Shown in pieces: positions 1 to 7,438 of a stretch of DNA of 15,085 nt. A program made the translations under genes and the position numbers. The notes beneath the pieces were generated by a model. It ran no database searches, was not told where the DNA came from, and was given only the letters and a program-made list of their open reading frames with translations. The stretch comes from Desulfobacteraceae bacterium. GTDB lineage: Bacteria; Desulfobacterota; Desulfobacteria; Desulfobacterales; JAABRJ01. Every line of letters starts with the position of its first letter. The stretch's first letter is position 1. Where the stretch lies: the NCBI GenBank assembly GCA_011390985.1, contig JAABRJ010000166.1:1-15085 (forward strand). Reading direction: 5' to 3'.

Positions 1-2349
1 GTCGCGGGCGATATCGGTTCCCGAGCGCCCCATGGCGATGCCGATGTCGGCGGCTTTGAGGGCCGGCCCGTCGTTGATGCCGTCGCCGGTCATGGCCACC
101 GTCCGACCGGCCGCGCGCAGGGCCTCTACGATTTGCAGCTTATGGGCCGGACTGACGCGGGCATACACGTGCACGTGCTTGGCCAGGGCCGCGAGGGCTT
201 CGGGTTCCAGGCGGCTGAGTTCGGTGGAGTCCAAAATCGTCAGCGGCTGACCGCCGGAAAGGTCCAGTTCTTTGGCGACCGCATAAGCCGTGGGGCTCTG
301 ATCGCCGGTGATCATGACGGTCTCGACGCCGGCGCGGTGAAACATTGCGATCATCCCGCGGGCCCCGCTGCGGATCGGGTCGGCCATGGCGGCCAGTCCC
401 AGCCAGGTGAGGTCGCTTTCATCTTCCGCGCCCGCCGGGTTGCGCTTAAAAGCAAAGCCCAGCACCCGCAGGGCGGCCGAGGCCATCCGCTCGTTTTCCT
501 GGTCGATGCGGGCGCGGTCGGCGTCGGCGAGGGGCACGCGCCGGTCGTCGAGCACCTGGTTCGTGCAGAGCGCCAGGACCTCCGGCGGGCTGCCCTTCAT
601 GAACAGGATGCGCTCGTTTTCATCGACACGGTGCAGGGTGCTCATGAACATGCGGCTTTCCGAACGGTGGTTGACCCCCAGCAGACGGAACCGCCTTTTC
701 AGCACCGCAACATCCAGCCCGGCCCCGGCCGCCAGCTCGACCAGCGCTTTCTCGGTGGCCGATCCGTGCAGCGTTGGGGGGCCGTCGGCCTGCGCGCCGT
801 TGACCTTGACTTCGTTGCACAGGGCGCAGGCATGCAGCAGGTGCGACAGGGTGTCCGCGGCCGCAGCCGCCTGCAAGCCAGCCCCCGGGATGGGGCGGCC
901 ATGATCGACGGCCGTGCTGACGCCGTCGATCATCACCTGCTGAACCTGCATCTGGTTGCGGGTGATGGTGCCGGTCTTGTCGAGGCAGATGGTTTGAACG
1001 GCGCCTATGGTCTCGACCGCCTGCAGATGGCGAATCAGCACGCGGTGCTCCCGCATGCGGGTGATGCCCATGGCGAAATTGATCGTCGCGGCCGCCGGCA
1101 GGCCCTCCGGCACCGCCGATGCCGCCAGCGAGATGGACATCCGCAGCATCGCTAAAAACCCGTAGCCGCGCAGAAACCCGATCAGGAAAACCACCCCGCA
1201 GACCGCGCAGCACACCACCACCAACTGGTCGCCCATGCGCCCCAACTGGCGTTCGATCGGTGTCTCGGGGGCCCGCGTGTGCTGCAACAGGAGCTGCAGC
1301 TGCCCGATCTGGGTGGCGCTGCCGGTGGCGACGACCACTGCCAGCCCCTGGCCCCCGGTCACCAGGGTTCCCATGAAGGCCATGTTGAGCCGGTCGGCCA
1401 GCGGGATCTCACCGCCGCCCAGGGTGCGCGCCGTTTTATAGACCGGCATGCTTTCGCCGGTCAGCATGGACTCGTCGATACTGAGGTTGACGGCCTTGAC
1501 GATGCGGCAATCGGCCGCGACATAGGCGCCCGGCTTGAGAACCAGGACATCACCGACCACGATCTCTTCGACCGCAAGCGTCAGCGGCTCTCCGGCGCGC
1601 AGGACCTCGGCCTGGGGGCGCACCAGTTTTTTGAGCGAATGAATGGTCTTGTCCGCCTCTTTTTCGGTGGCATAGCCGATGGCGGCATTGGCCGCCACGA
1701 CGCCCATGATCACCAGGGCATCGACGATCCCCCCCGTGAGCAGCGCGACCCCGGCGGCCGCCGCCAACAGGTAGGTCGGCAGCGAGTTGACCTGGCCGAT
1801 CAGAATTTCCCAACTGGAGCGCGGGGCGGCTTCGGGCAGCAGGTTGGCGCCATACTGCTCCAGCCGCGCCCGGGCATCCAGGTGGCTGAGGCCTTTGAGC
1901 GGGTCGCTGGCCAGCAGGTCCAGCACCTGCTGGCGGTGCAGGCGATGCCAGGCTTCGGCCTCTTCGAAAACCGCCGCTGCAACCGGCAGGGCCGCCGACC
2001 GCTGGGGGTGGGACGCGCTCGGCTTCGCAGCTGTTTTGCATCCGGCGGCTCTGGCGACGGGCAGACCGCGCTGCTCCGGCTGCCTTTTTGCCGGCCGTTG
2101 CCGCGGGTCGTTCTGCCACGCGGCCACCACGCTTGCGAGCCGCCTTTCGATGCTCTGCACCGTATTGCCGCTGTTGTAGGTTATCAGCACCGTGCTGGTG
2201 AGCGTGCTGGCCGAGACGCTGACGATCTCCTTGGCGGCGGCCAACTGCCGCTCGATATAGACCTTGGCGCTCTCGGATTGTCGCAGAGCCTCGACCCTGT
2301 ATCGCGCCCGACCACGAATTTTGGTATGAATGGGGCTGACGAGGTTCAT
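1..2349 (-). CDS. P2-like cation-transporting P-type ATPase with N-terminal HMA_2-like domain (C-terminus beyond window)
   Basis: This is an inner-membrane ATP-driven cation pump. The frame is open from 2349 to the window edge, giving 783 residues with no stop, so the last membrane helices are missing. In order: an HMA_2-like domain (about residues 1-75, with GRARYRV but no CxxC), a low-complexity linker (80-125), the cation-ATPase N-terminal region (from about 130), the actuator TGES (297-300), the TM4 motif PEGLP, the phosphorylation motif DKTGT with Asp457, and the hinge TGDGIND (754-760). PEGLP in place of CPC argues for a P2-type (Ca/Mg/Mn-like) pump rather than a P1B heavy-metal pump. 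The substrate cannot be fixed because TM5-6 lie outside the window. The ATG at 2349 was chosen because the HMA_2-like fold begins there; its ribosome site is weak, and an in-frame ATG at 2478 would add residues that look non-coding. It lies downstream of the DUF5132/HMA_2 pair on the same strand. Confidence 0.93.
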   Translation of the reverse strand, partial: MNLVSPIHTKIRGRARYRVEALRQSESAKVYIERQLAAAKEIVSVSASTLTSTVLITYNSGNTVQSIERRLASVVAAWQNDPRQRPAKRQPEQRGLPVARAAGCKTAAKPSASHPQRSAALPVAAAVFEEAEAWHRLHRQQVLDLLASDPLKGLSHLDARARLEQYGANLLPEAAPRSSWEILIGQVNSLPTYLLAAAAGVALLTGGIVDALVIMGVVAANAAIGYATEKEADKTIHSLKKLVRPQAEVLRAGEPLTLAVEEIVVGDVLVLKPGAYVAADCRIVKAVNLSIDESMLTGESMPVYKTARTLGGGEIPLADRLNMAFMGTLVTGGQGLAVVVATGSATQIGQLQLLLQHTRAPETPIERQLGRMGDQLVVVCCAVCGVVFLIGFLRGYGFLAMLRMSISLAASAVPEGLPAAATINFAMGITRMREHRVLIRHLQAVETIGAVQTICLDKTGTITRNQMQVQQVMIDGVSTAVDHGRPIPGAGLQAAAAADTLSHLLHACALCNEVKVNGAQADGPPTLHGSATEKALVELAAGAGLDVAVLKRRFRLLGVNHRSESRMFMSTLHRVDENERILFMKGSPPEVLALCTNQVLDDRRVPLADADRARIDQENERMASAALRVLGFAFKRNPAGAEDESDLTWLGLAAMADPIRSGARGMIAMFHRAGVETVMITGDQSPTAYAVAKELDLSGGQPLTILDSTELSRLEPEALAALAKHVHVYARVSPAHKLQIVEALRAAGRTVAMTGDGINDGPALKAADIGIAMGRSGTDIARD

Positions 2350-2657
2350 GAGCAATAACCGTTCGGGGGCCTGAGGCCGCAGGCAGCCGCATGTCGAGGC
2401 CACTTTTGGGCAGGTTGAAAGGGCACACGGCAGACTTTGCCGTTCCAAGGAAACACCCCACCACTTTGCCTTGAGCATGCCCGCGGCAATGTCTGCCAGC
2501 TGCGGCCGCTGTCACGCCAAAGTCGACGGGGGCAAACGGCCTGGGCCGGTGTCGGCGCTGAGGGCGGGCGGCCTGGCGGTGGCGTGAAGACGATGGCGTG
2601 AAAAATCAGAGCGCGGCGGAAGTGAGGGCCCGTTGGGTTGCGAAAGCGAAGACGCGG
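2350..2657. other. 308-base gap between HMA_2-like gene and ATPase
   Basis: No convincing gene lies here. A minus-strand open frame at 2512-2727 overlaps the end of the HMA_2-like gene and has no family features. An inverted repeat ACGGCA-gactt-TGCCGT sits at 2427-2443 with no T-run, so it is not a clear terminator. No strong promoter was seen for the ATPase, so it may be read through from upstream, but this is uncertain. Confidence 0.5.
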
Positions 2658-3146
2658 TTACGCTTCGCGGGTGTCCATCAGGGTTTTGGTGAAGACCCCG
2701 AAGGCGTACCAGAAAGCCGTATACCACGGGGGTGTTTTGAAGTTGCCGCGCAAGATTTCGATAACGCCAAAGATCACCAACGCCGCGAACACCGCGCTGG
2801 GCACATCCAGCGTTCCGCCGGTGATACGCCGCAGATTGGCATCGACCGTTTTCAGGGGGCTGATGATGTTCTGGACACCGCCGCGGCGCGAGCGCGGTGC
2901 CAGATCCAGTTCGAAAAGCCCCGCTTCGCGGCCGAATGACGCCACCTCGGCGGGCGACACGCGAACGTCCTCGACCAGAACACTGCCCGTCACCGGATTG
3001 GTTGCGATCGCGGCATACCCACAGTGGGCCGCCAGCTTCTTTTGCAAACCCTGGAAGTAGGCGCCGTCACCTCTTCTGCGGTCGATGCGGATCCGCAACC
3101 GCCCCGTGCTGAAATGGCACAACCGGACTTCCGGCAGCGGGTCCAT
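2658..3146 (-). CDS. HMA_2-like domain membrane protein
   Basis: The 162-residue product has an N-terminal ferredoxin-like HMA_2-type region (about 8-75), with GRLRIRI followed by a GSVLVED strand. Like the ATPase N-terminus it lacks the CxxC metal motif. Two hydrophobic segments follow (about 116-133 and 141-156), suggesting inner-membrane anchoring. The ATG at 3146 is preferred because AGGAAAAA lies just upstream. An ATG at 3164 and a GTG at 3200, which directly abuts the stop of the upstream gene, are in-frame alternatives. It follows the DUF5132 gene on the same strand and shares its domain type with the downstream ATPase, so a role as an accessory or regulatory subunit of that pump is inferred. 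The family is recognised by pattern only; biochemical function is unknown. Confidence 0.82.
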   Translation of the reverse strand: MDPLPEVRLCHFSTGRLRIRIDRRRGDGAYFQGLQKKLAAHCGYAAIATNPVTGSVLVEDVRVSPAEVASFGREAGLFELDLAPRSRRGGVQNIISPLKTVDANLRRITGGTLDVPSAVFAALVIFGVIEILRGNFKTPPWYTAFWYAFGVFTKTLMDTREA

Positions 3147-3200
3147 CGCTTTTTCCTGATTCATGCTCAGCCGCTGGATATTTCGCCTGTGGTCAGGCAC

Positions 3201-3443
3201 TTATTTTTCCGTACCGGTTTGGGCAATCTCGGCCTTGGCTTCGGCCGCAATGTCCTCGAAGGTCTCTTTGGTTTCAGCGATCGAGACTTTTGCCCCCTCG
3301 TAGGCCAACAGCCCGCCTTTGATGACCCCTTTGGCCAACGGTTTGAGCACACTGCCGATAATGGGAACAATCACCGGCGCCAGCAGCACAACCCCTACGC
3401 CGATCGCCAAACTGCCGACATCGAAGCCGTTAAAGAGTTTCAT
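3201..3443 (-). CDS. DUF5132-type small membrane protein
   Basis: The 80-residue product has a long hydrophobic, Gly/Val/Ile-rich helix (about 10-33), then a GGLLAYEGAK segment and an Ala/Glu/Lys-rich amphipathic tail. This layout matches DUF5132 proteins, which are often encoded beside HMA_2 proteins and cation ATPases. The ATG at 3443 has a strong AGGAGG at 3448-3453. It is the first gene of the leftward transport locus and ends just before the HMA_2-like gene. Its architecture resembles the mycobacterial PacL (DUF1490) proteins, which scaffold P-type efflux pumps. That comparison is by layout only: the His/Asp metal tail seen in PacL1 is absent here. Confidence 0.82.
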   Translation of the reverse strand: MKLFNGFDVGSLAIGVGVVLLAPVIVPIIGSVLKPLAKGVIKGGLLAYEGAKVSIAETKETFEDIAAEAKAEIAQTGTEK

Positions 3444-3445
3444 AA

Positions 3446-3600
3446 CCCCTCCTTGAAGGATCTGTCTGCCATCCGACCGCTGAAACCAGCGGATGGCAGC
3501 GCGTTGGGTCCGCCAAAGCGGACTGGTTGATGAGGCGGTTGCCCCATTGGAAAACGTGGATAAAGACGTGGACCGTGAAAGCGTGGATTGTCAATGCGTT
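3446..3600 (-). promoter_or_regulatory. Structured leader of the DUF5132/HMA_2 locus
   Basis: If transcription starts just past the -10 at 3607-3612, the mRNA has a leader of about 155 bases. It holds two hairpins. One has perfect 10-base arms at 3466-3475 and 3490-3499, with an alternative inner stem (3477-3482 with 3487-3492). The other is GTCCGC-caaa-GCGGAC at 3508-3523. The first sits about 13 bases upstream of the AGGAGG. Neither is followed by a T-run. No known riboswitch consensus was recognised, so regulation through this leader is an inference. Confidence 0.45.
3555..3585. repeat. Four clustered CGTG repeats in the leader
   Basis: CGTG occurs at 3555, 3567, 3574 and 3582. Three of the copies extend to CGTGGA (3555, 3567 and 3582). 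Irregular spacing of 12, 7 and 8 bases makes a classical direct-repeat operator uncertain. The cluster lies just downstream of the proximal candidate promoter. Confidence 0.35.
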
Positions 3601-3606
3601 AAATAC

Positions 3607-3635
3607 ATTATTGAAAAAAGGGCTCGGGAAGTCAA
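3607..3635 (-). promoter_or_regulatory. Proximal sigma70-like promoter for the transport locus
   Basis: On the minus strand TTGACT (3630-3635) is followed after exactly 17 bases by AATAAT (3607-3612), a near-consensus pair within the AT-rich part of the divergent intergenic region. It points toward the DUF5132 gene. Confidence 0.55.
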
Positions 3636-3686
3636 GAAAAAGAGTCATTAATTACCTACAATAAAATCTTATATTTAACTGAAGTC

Positions 3687-3715
3687 ATATTAAAATAATG
3701 TGAGCTTGAGGTCAA
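3687..3715 (-). promoter_or_regulatory. Possible distal sigma70-like promoter
   Basis: On the minus strand TTGACC (3710-3715) is followed after 17 bases by TAATAT (3687-3692). The -10 is weaker than in the proximal promoter, and AT-rich DNA yields such matches by chance. It would be a second start for the same locus. Confidence 0.3.
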
Positions 3716-4106
3716 ATTTTGGTTAGCGCGGGGCTGAAACCGCATCCCGCCTTCCGGCTGAGGGAGATAACCGCCCCGGCCGCGGAAAGCGCCAGAATGG
3801 GTCGCCCTCAACCCGGACCCATACAGACAACTCATCAAACCCTCATCAGCGCCTAATGTGGATTTGGTCTGAACGCCGCAGCCTGAAAAAGCCCGTGTCT
3901 GAAGGCTCGCCAGGGTAGCCCGTATTTCTTGAATCCCGCGGCCCGGTCAAAGATTGCACAGCGAGGGTCAGATGACCGCAATCGATTGTTCGCAGTCGGG
4001 GGGTTTCAGCGCCGCCCGGGGCATGGTGCACGCAGGCCAGGCAAAGGGTTTTGCAACAACGCTGCGGGGACGTGGCCGAGCGCCACGGCCCAATGGGAAA
4101 CCGACG
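3716..4106. other. Divergent intergenic region upstream of the radical SAM gene
   Basis: About 390 bases separate the leftward promoters from the chosen radical SAM start. Open frames here on the minus strand (3656-3838 and 3846-4193) have no family features. The radical SAM frame stays open back to 3954 (TTG), with an ATG at 3972 preceded by GAGGG, so a longer N-terminus is possible. No clear plus-strand promoter was found. Confidence 0.5.
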
Positions 4107-5363
4107 ATGATCAAACACCTGCTGAAATCCCTGCTCACCCGACGGGTCCCCGGGCAGCTCGTCATTCAAATGACGGATCATTGCAACGCCCAATGCCCGC
4201 AGTGCGGGATGCGGGTAACGGCGCCATTCAGCCGCACGACGCTTGCGGTCGACGAGATCAAACGCATAATCGATGCGGCCGCCGCCCGCGGCGTGCAGGC
4301 CATCTCCTTCACCGGCGGCGAGCCTTTTTTATTTCTGGACGCCCTGGTCGAACTGCTCCGCCACGCCGGGGCGGCCGGGGTTGCCTTTACCCGGACCGGC
4401 ACCAATGGGTTTTTGTTTCAGGGCGCGGACAAGCCGTCTTTTTTGGGTCGCATATCGCGAATTGCCGAGCGCCTTGCCGCCACCCCGCTGCGCAATTTAT
4501 GGATCAGCATGGATTCCGCGGAGCCTGGTGTGCACGAACGGATGCGGGGCTTTGGAGGCGTGGTGCGCGGCATTGAGCGAGCGCTTCCCGTATTTCACGA
4601 CCACGGGATTTACCCTTCGGTGAATCTGGGACTCAACCGGAACATGGGGGGCGCACTCACCCGACGGCTGCTGGCGCAGCCGCACGCCGAAGACCCCGAG
4701 CGGCTGCATCAGGTCTTCTGCGACGCGGTCCGTCGGTTTTATCGATCGGTGATAGACCTCGGCTTTACCCTGGTCAACACCTGTTATCCGATGAGCATCG
4801 ACGTGCAGCAGGTGCAGGCCGGACTCTCGGCGGTTTACGGCGCAACCGCCACGGGTGATATCGTCCGGTTTTCGCAACTGGAGAAGGCGCAACTCTACCG
4901 CGCCCTGATGAACACAATCCCGCAATTCCGGTCCAAAATTCGAATCTTCTCCCCCCTGTGCGCGGTCTACGCTTTACACCGAGAGCACGCCAACGATGGC
5001 GAGGCCGGGTATCCGTGCCGGGGCGGCCGGGATTTTTTCTATATCGACGCCAAGGATGGCCACACCTACCCGTGCGGGTACCGCGGCAATGAAGATCTGG
5101 GCAGATTCTGGAAGCCCGCGCCGTCCCCGGAAGCGGTGATAACCGATTGCCGGCGCTGCGACTGGGAATGTTTTCGGGACCCCTCGGAGCTGTTCGGCCC
5201 CCTCGACCAGGCGCTGTCACATCCGTGCGAACTGGGCTTGAAACTGCTGCAGCATCCCCGATTCTTCAATTTATGGCGCCAGGACCTGCGCTATTACGCG
5301 GCATGCGATTTTTTCGACGGCCGCAAAGCGCCGCGAACGGCGGCTCTCTCGCGGTTTTCCTGA
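4107..5363 (+). CDS. Radical SAM enzyme with cysteine-rich C-terminal region
   Basis: The 418-residue protein uses a [4Fe-4S] cluster and S-adenosylmethionine for radical chemistry. The cluster motif is Cys26, Cys30 and Cys33 (HCNAQCPQC), followed by the GGE motif for SAM binding at 70-72. After the barrel come Cys285, Cys304, Cys323, Cys348, Cys351 and Cys355 (the last three as CRRCDWEC). Their placement is SPASM/twitch-like and suggests one or more auxiliary Fe-S clusters. The ATG at 4107 places the first Cys at residue 26, usual for the family; an in-frame ATG at 3972 would add 45 residues of unremarkable sequence. No peptide precursor or partner enzyme is encoded beside it, so the substrate is unknown. 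It stands alone on the plus strand between the transport locus and the IS relic. Confidence 0.88.
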   Translation: MIKHLLKSLLTRRVPGQLVIQMTDHCNAQCPQCGMRVTAPFSRTTLAVDEIKRIIDAAAARGVQAISFTGGEPFLFLDALVELLRHAGAAGVAFTRTGTNGFLFQGADKPSFLGRISRIAERLAATPLRNLWISMDSAEPGVHERMRGFGGVVRGIERALPVFHDHGIYPSVNLGLNRNMGGALTRRLLAQPHAEDPERLHQVFCDAVRRFYRSVIDLGFTLVNTCYPMSIDVQQVQAGLSAVYGATATGDIVRFSQLEKAQLYRALMNTIPQFRSKIRIFSPLCAVYALHREHANDGEAGYPCRGGRDFFYIDAKDGHTYPCGYRGNEDLGRFWKPAPSPEAVITDCRRCDWECFRDPSELFGPLDQALSHPCELGLKLLQHPRFFNLWRQDLRYYAACDFFDGRKAPRTAALSRFS

Positions 5364-5414
5364 TCGCCGCAGGCCAGCATACCACCGGCCGGCCAATGCG
5401 CCGAGCATGGCGTT

Positions 5415-5513
5415 TCATTTCAAGTCAGCGGCATGACCGTGACCGCGCCTGTCCATCCTGATCGAATCCTTGTGGACATCCAGACCAACATACTTTACTG
5501 TTTTCTCATGGTC
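5415..5513 (-). pseudogene. IS110-family transposase N-terminal relic
   Basis: On the minus strand the frame reads KYVGLDVHKDSI (about 5460-5495), the hallmark N-terminus of IS110-family DEDD transposases, where the Asp of GLDVHK is catalytic. The match ends right after this; the rest reads differently and stops at 5415. Only about a dozen residues of a roughly 350-400 aa enzyme remain, so it is non-functional. It sits between the radical SAM and MscS genes. Confidence 0.7.
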
Positions 5514-5576
5514 TGAGGCCTCGATGATGGCGCTGAAGCGGGCAGCGGCCGGGCGCTCAGCATACGCCCTGTTGCC

Positions 5577-5607
5577 GGTGTGCGGCCGGCGTTTTTGCCG
5601 CACCACC
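5577..5607. repeat. Hairpin in possible IS110 left-end remnant
   Basis: GTGCGGC (5580-5586) pairs with GCCGCAC (5597-5603) around a 10-base loop ending in five Ts, with further partial GGTG/CACC pairing outside. It lies upstream of the transposase relic on the relic's strand, where IS110 elements carry their structured non-coding end. It could instead be an unrelated hairpin between the two plus-strand genes. Confidence 0.35.
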
Positions 5608-5696
5608 TATGCAGGCCACGGAGATCGCGATCGCCGACAACTCCCATCCCCCGCTCACGGGATACTTTTTTCCTGGTGTTTTTCTGGAGTTTCCTT

Positions 5697-7205
5697 ATGC
5701 AAACCGTGACAGGTCGTTCTTCGTCAGGGGCTGCACCCCCGGGTGATGCCGGTCCAGGCAAAGGCCCCATCGCCAACGGGCGCCTGCGCTCTTCCGGCCT
5801 TTTTTTACTGACCGCGGTCATGCTGGCTTTTTTGGCTGGGATTGCGGCGCCGCTTGCGGCCCAGGAAAATCAGGGAGCCGCAACAGGGGAGGAAAAAACC
5901 CCTTTTCCAGCCCCGAAGGAAACCGCACCCCAGGCCCCGGCGCGGGTGGAGGTCAAGCCCCTGGCGCGCGACCACGAGATCCGCGAACGGCTCGAAGACA
6001 TCCTCAAGGCCACCGGCTGGTTCGCGGCCCCGGAGGCGCGGGTAAACGACGGGGTGGTTTTCCTCACGGGCAGGACGGAGACCGCCGAGTTCAGGAAGTG
6101 GGCCGGAGACCTGGCGCGCAACACCCAGGATGTGGCGGCGGTGGTCAACCAGATCGAACTGATGGCGCCCTCCATCTGGGACTTTCAGCCGGCCGTCGAT
6201 GGTTTGCGGGAACAGTGGCGAGGGGTGGTGCGCGTATCGCCATTTGTCGTTTTCGGCCTGCTGATTCTTGCCGTCACTTTCGGGGTCGCTCGGCTTTCCA
6301 GGGCTGCCGCGCGTGTTTCCCTGCGCCGCCGCGACATCAACCCGTTGCTGCAGGATCTCATCTCGCGGGGCGTCGCTCTGGTGGTTTTGCTGGTGGGCTT
6401 GTACATCGTTTTCCAGGTGGCCGGATTGACCACGGTGGCGCTTACGATCATGGGCGGCACCGGCCTGCTGGGCATTGTTCTGGGAATCGCCTTCCGGGAC
6501 ATCACGGAAAACCTCCTGGCCAGCATTTTCCTGAGCGTTCAAAACCCGTTCCGCAACGGCGACCTGATCGAGATCGCAGGGATTACGGGATTCGTGCAGA
6601 TGCTGACGATCCGAGCCACGGTCCTCATGACGCCCGACGGCAACCACGTCCAGATCCCCAATGCCACGGTCTACAAGAGCAGCATCCACAACTACACCAG
6701 CAACCCCAACCGCCGGGCGGAGTTCACGGTGGGCATCGGCTATGACGACGGCATCCTGACGGCGCAGGAGGTGGTCCTCAAAATCCTGGCTGAGCACCCG
6801 GCGATCTTGAAGGATCCCGAGCCTTTGGTCCTGGTGGAAAATTTGGGAAAGTCCACCGTCGATCTGCGGATTTACTTCTGGCTGGACGGCAGACAGCACA
6901 GCCTGCTCAAGGTCAAATCGTCCGTCATCCGCCTGGTCAAGCGGGGGTTTCAGGAGGCGGGCATCTCGATGCCGGACGAGGCGCGGGAGATCATTTTTCC
7001 CGATGGGGTGGCGGTTCGCCTGATCGCCCCGGAAGGGCTGCCGCAGGCGGCGGCCCCTCAGGCTTTCGAGCCGCCTGAGACCGCCTCCACGGATGCCGAA
7101 GGCGGCCTGCGCAGCGAGGCCGGAGAGATTCAGCAGCAGGCGCTTCACTCGCGAACACCGGAGGCGGGGCAAAACCTCCTGAAACCGCCGCCCGAGGGCG
7201 CCTGA
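5697..7205 (+). CDS. BON-domain MscS-family mechanosensitive channel
   Basis: The 502-residue inner-membrane channel probably gates under membrane tension or turgor. A long basic N-region leads to a hydrophobic signal segment (about 34-50) with likely cleavage near PLAA-QE (about 55). A Pro/Glu-rich stretch is followed by a BON domain (about 93-155). Hydrophobic helices lie at about 180-199, 224-243 and 247-265, and the last leads into the MscS pore/beta region (GIAFRDITENLLASIF through VQIPNATVY, about 263-326). The MscS cytoplasmic alpha/beta domain follows, and a Pro/Ala/Glu-rich tail (about 447-502) is probably disordered. The ATG at 5697 has CTGGAG upstream; the frame is open from 5580, but that part overlaps the IS relic region and looks non-coding. 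The gene converges on the chaperone operon with a 233-base gap lacking a clear terminator. Confidence 0.92.
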   Translation: MQTVTGRSSSGAAPPGDAGPGKGPIANGRLRSSGLFLLTAVMLAFLAGIAAPLAAQENQGAATGEEKTPFPAPKETAPQAPARVEVKPLARDHEIRERLEDILKATGWFAAPEARVNDGVVFLTGRTETAEFRKWAGDLARNTQDVAAVVNQIELMAPSIWDFQPAVDGLREQWRGVVRVSPFVVFGLLILAVTFGVARLSRAAARVSLRRRDINPLLQDLISRGVALVVLLVGLYIVFQVAGLTTVALTIMGGTGLLGIVLGIAFRDITENLLASIFLSVQNPFRNGDLIEIAGITGFVQMLTIRATVLMTPDGNHVQIPNATVYKSSIHNYTSNPNRRAEFTVGIGYDDGILTAQEVVLKILAEHPAILKDPEPLVLVENLGKSTVDLRIYFWLDGRQHSLLKVKSSVIRLVKRGFQEAGISMPDEAREIIFPDGVAVRLIAPEGLPQAAAPQAFEPPETASTDAEGGLRSEAGEIQQQALHSRTPEAGQNLLKPPPEGA

Positions 7206-7438
7206 GCGGACGGGTCGCGACGGGCAATTTTTAAACCGGACAGCCAAACAGACCGTGACTGAATGTGACCTGCCCCGCGGTATCCGCTTTCACGATCCCC
7301 TGGCCAGCCCCCTGGCAGACATTGGCGCCATTTTGCAGACGTTTGATGTTTCTGGGGGCCGCCTGAAAGGCGCAAGAACGCCTGCCAGCCGCGTGAACCC
7401 GCAGGTGCCGCCCTGGTCCAGAGGGTTGATCGCGGGAA

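Noticed and set aside
133..2358. Long plus-strand open frames (133-1155 and 1279-2358)
   Set aside because: They are antisense shadows of the P-type ATPase, whose motifs (TGES, DKTGT, TGDGIND) are unambiguous on the minus strand.
3430..3648. Minus-strand 72-aa open frame over the DUF5132 leader
   Set aside because: It overlaps the promoter, hairpins and start of the DUF5132 gene and has no family features.
5805..7247. 480-aa minus-strand open frame
   Set aside because: Antisense to the BON-MscS gene; the His/Arg/Gln-rich composition is typical of a GC-rich shadow frame.
7206..7438. Bidirectional terminator between the MscS gene and the chaperone operon
   Set aside because: Only short stems (for example CGCCT-gaa-AGGCG at 7360-7372) without T-runs are visible, which is not enough to call a terminator.
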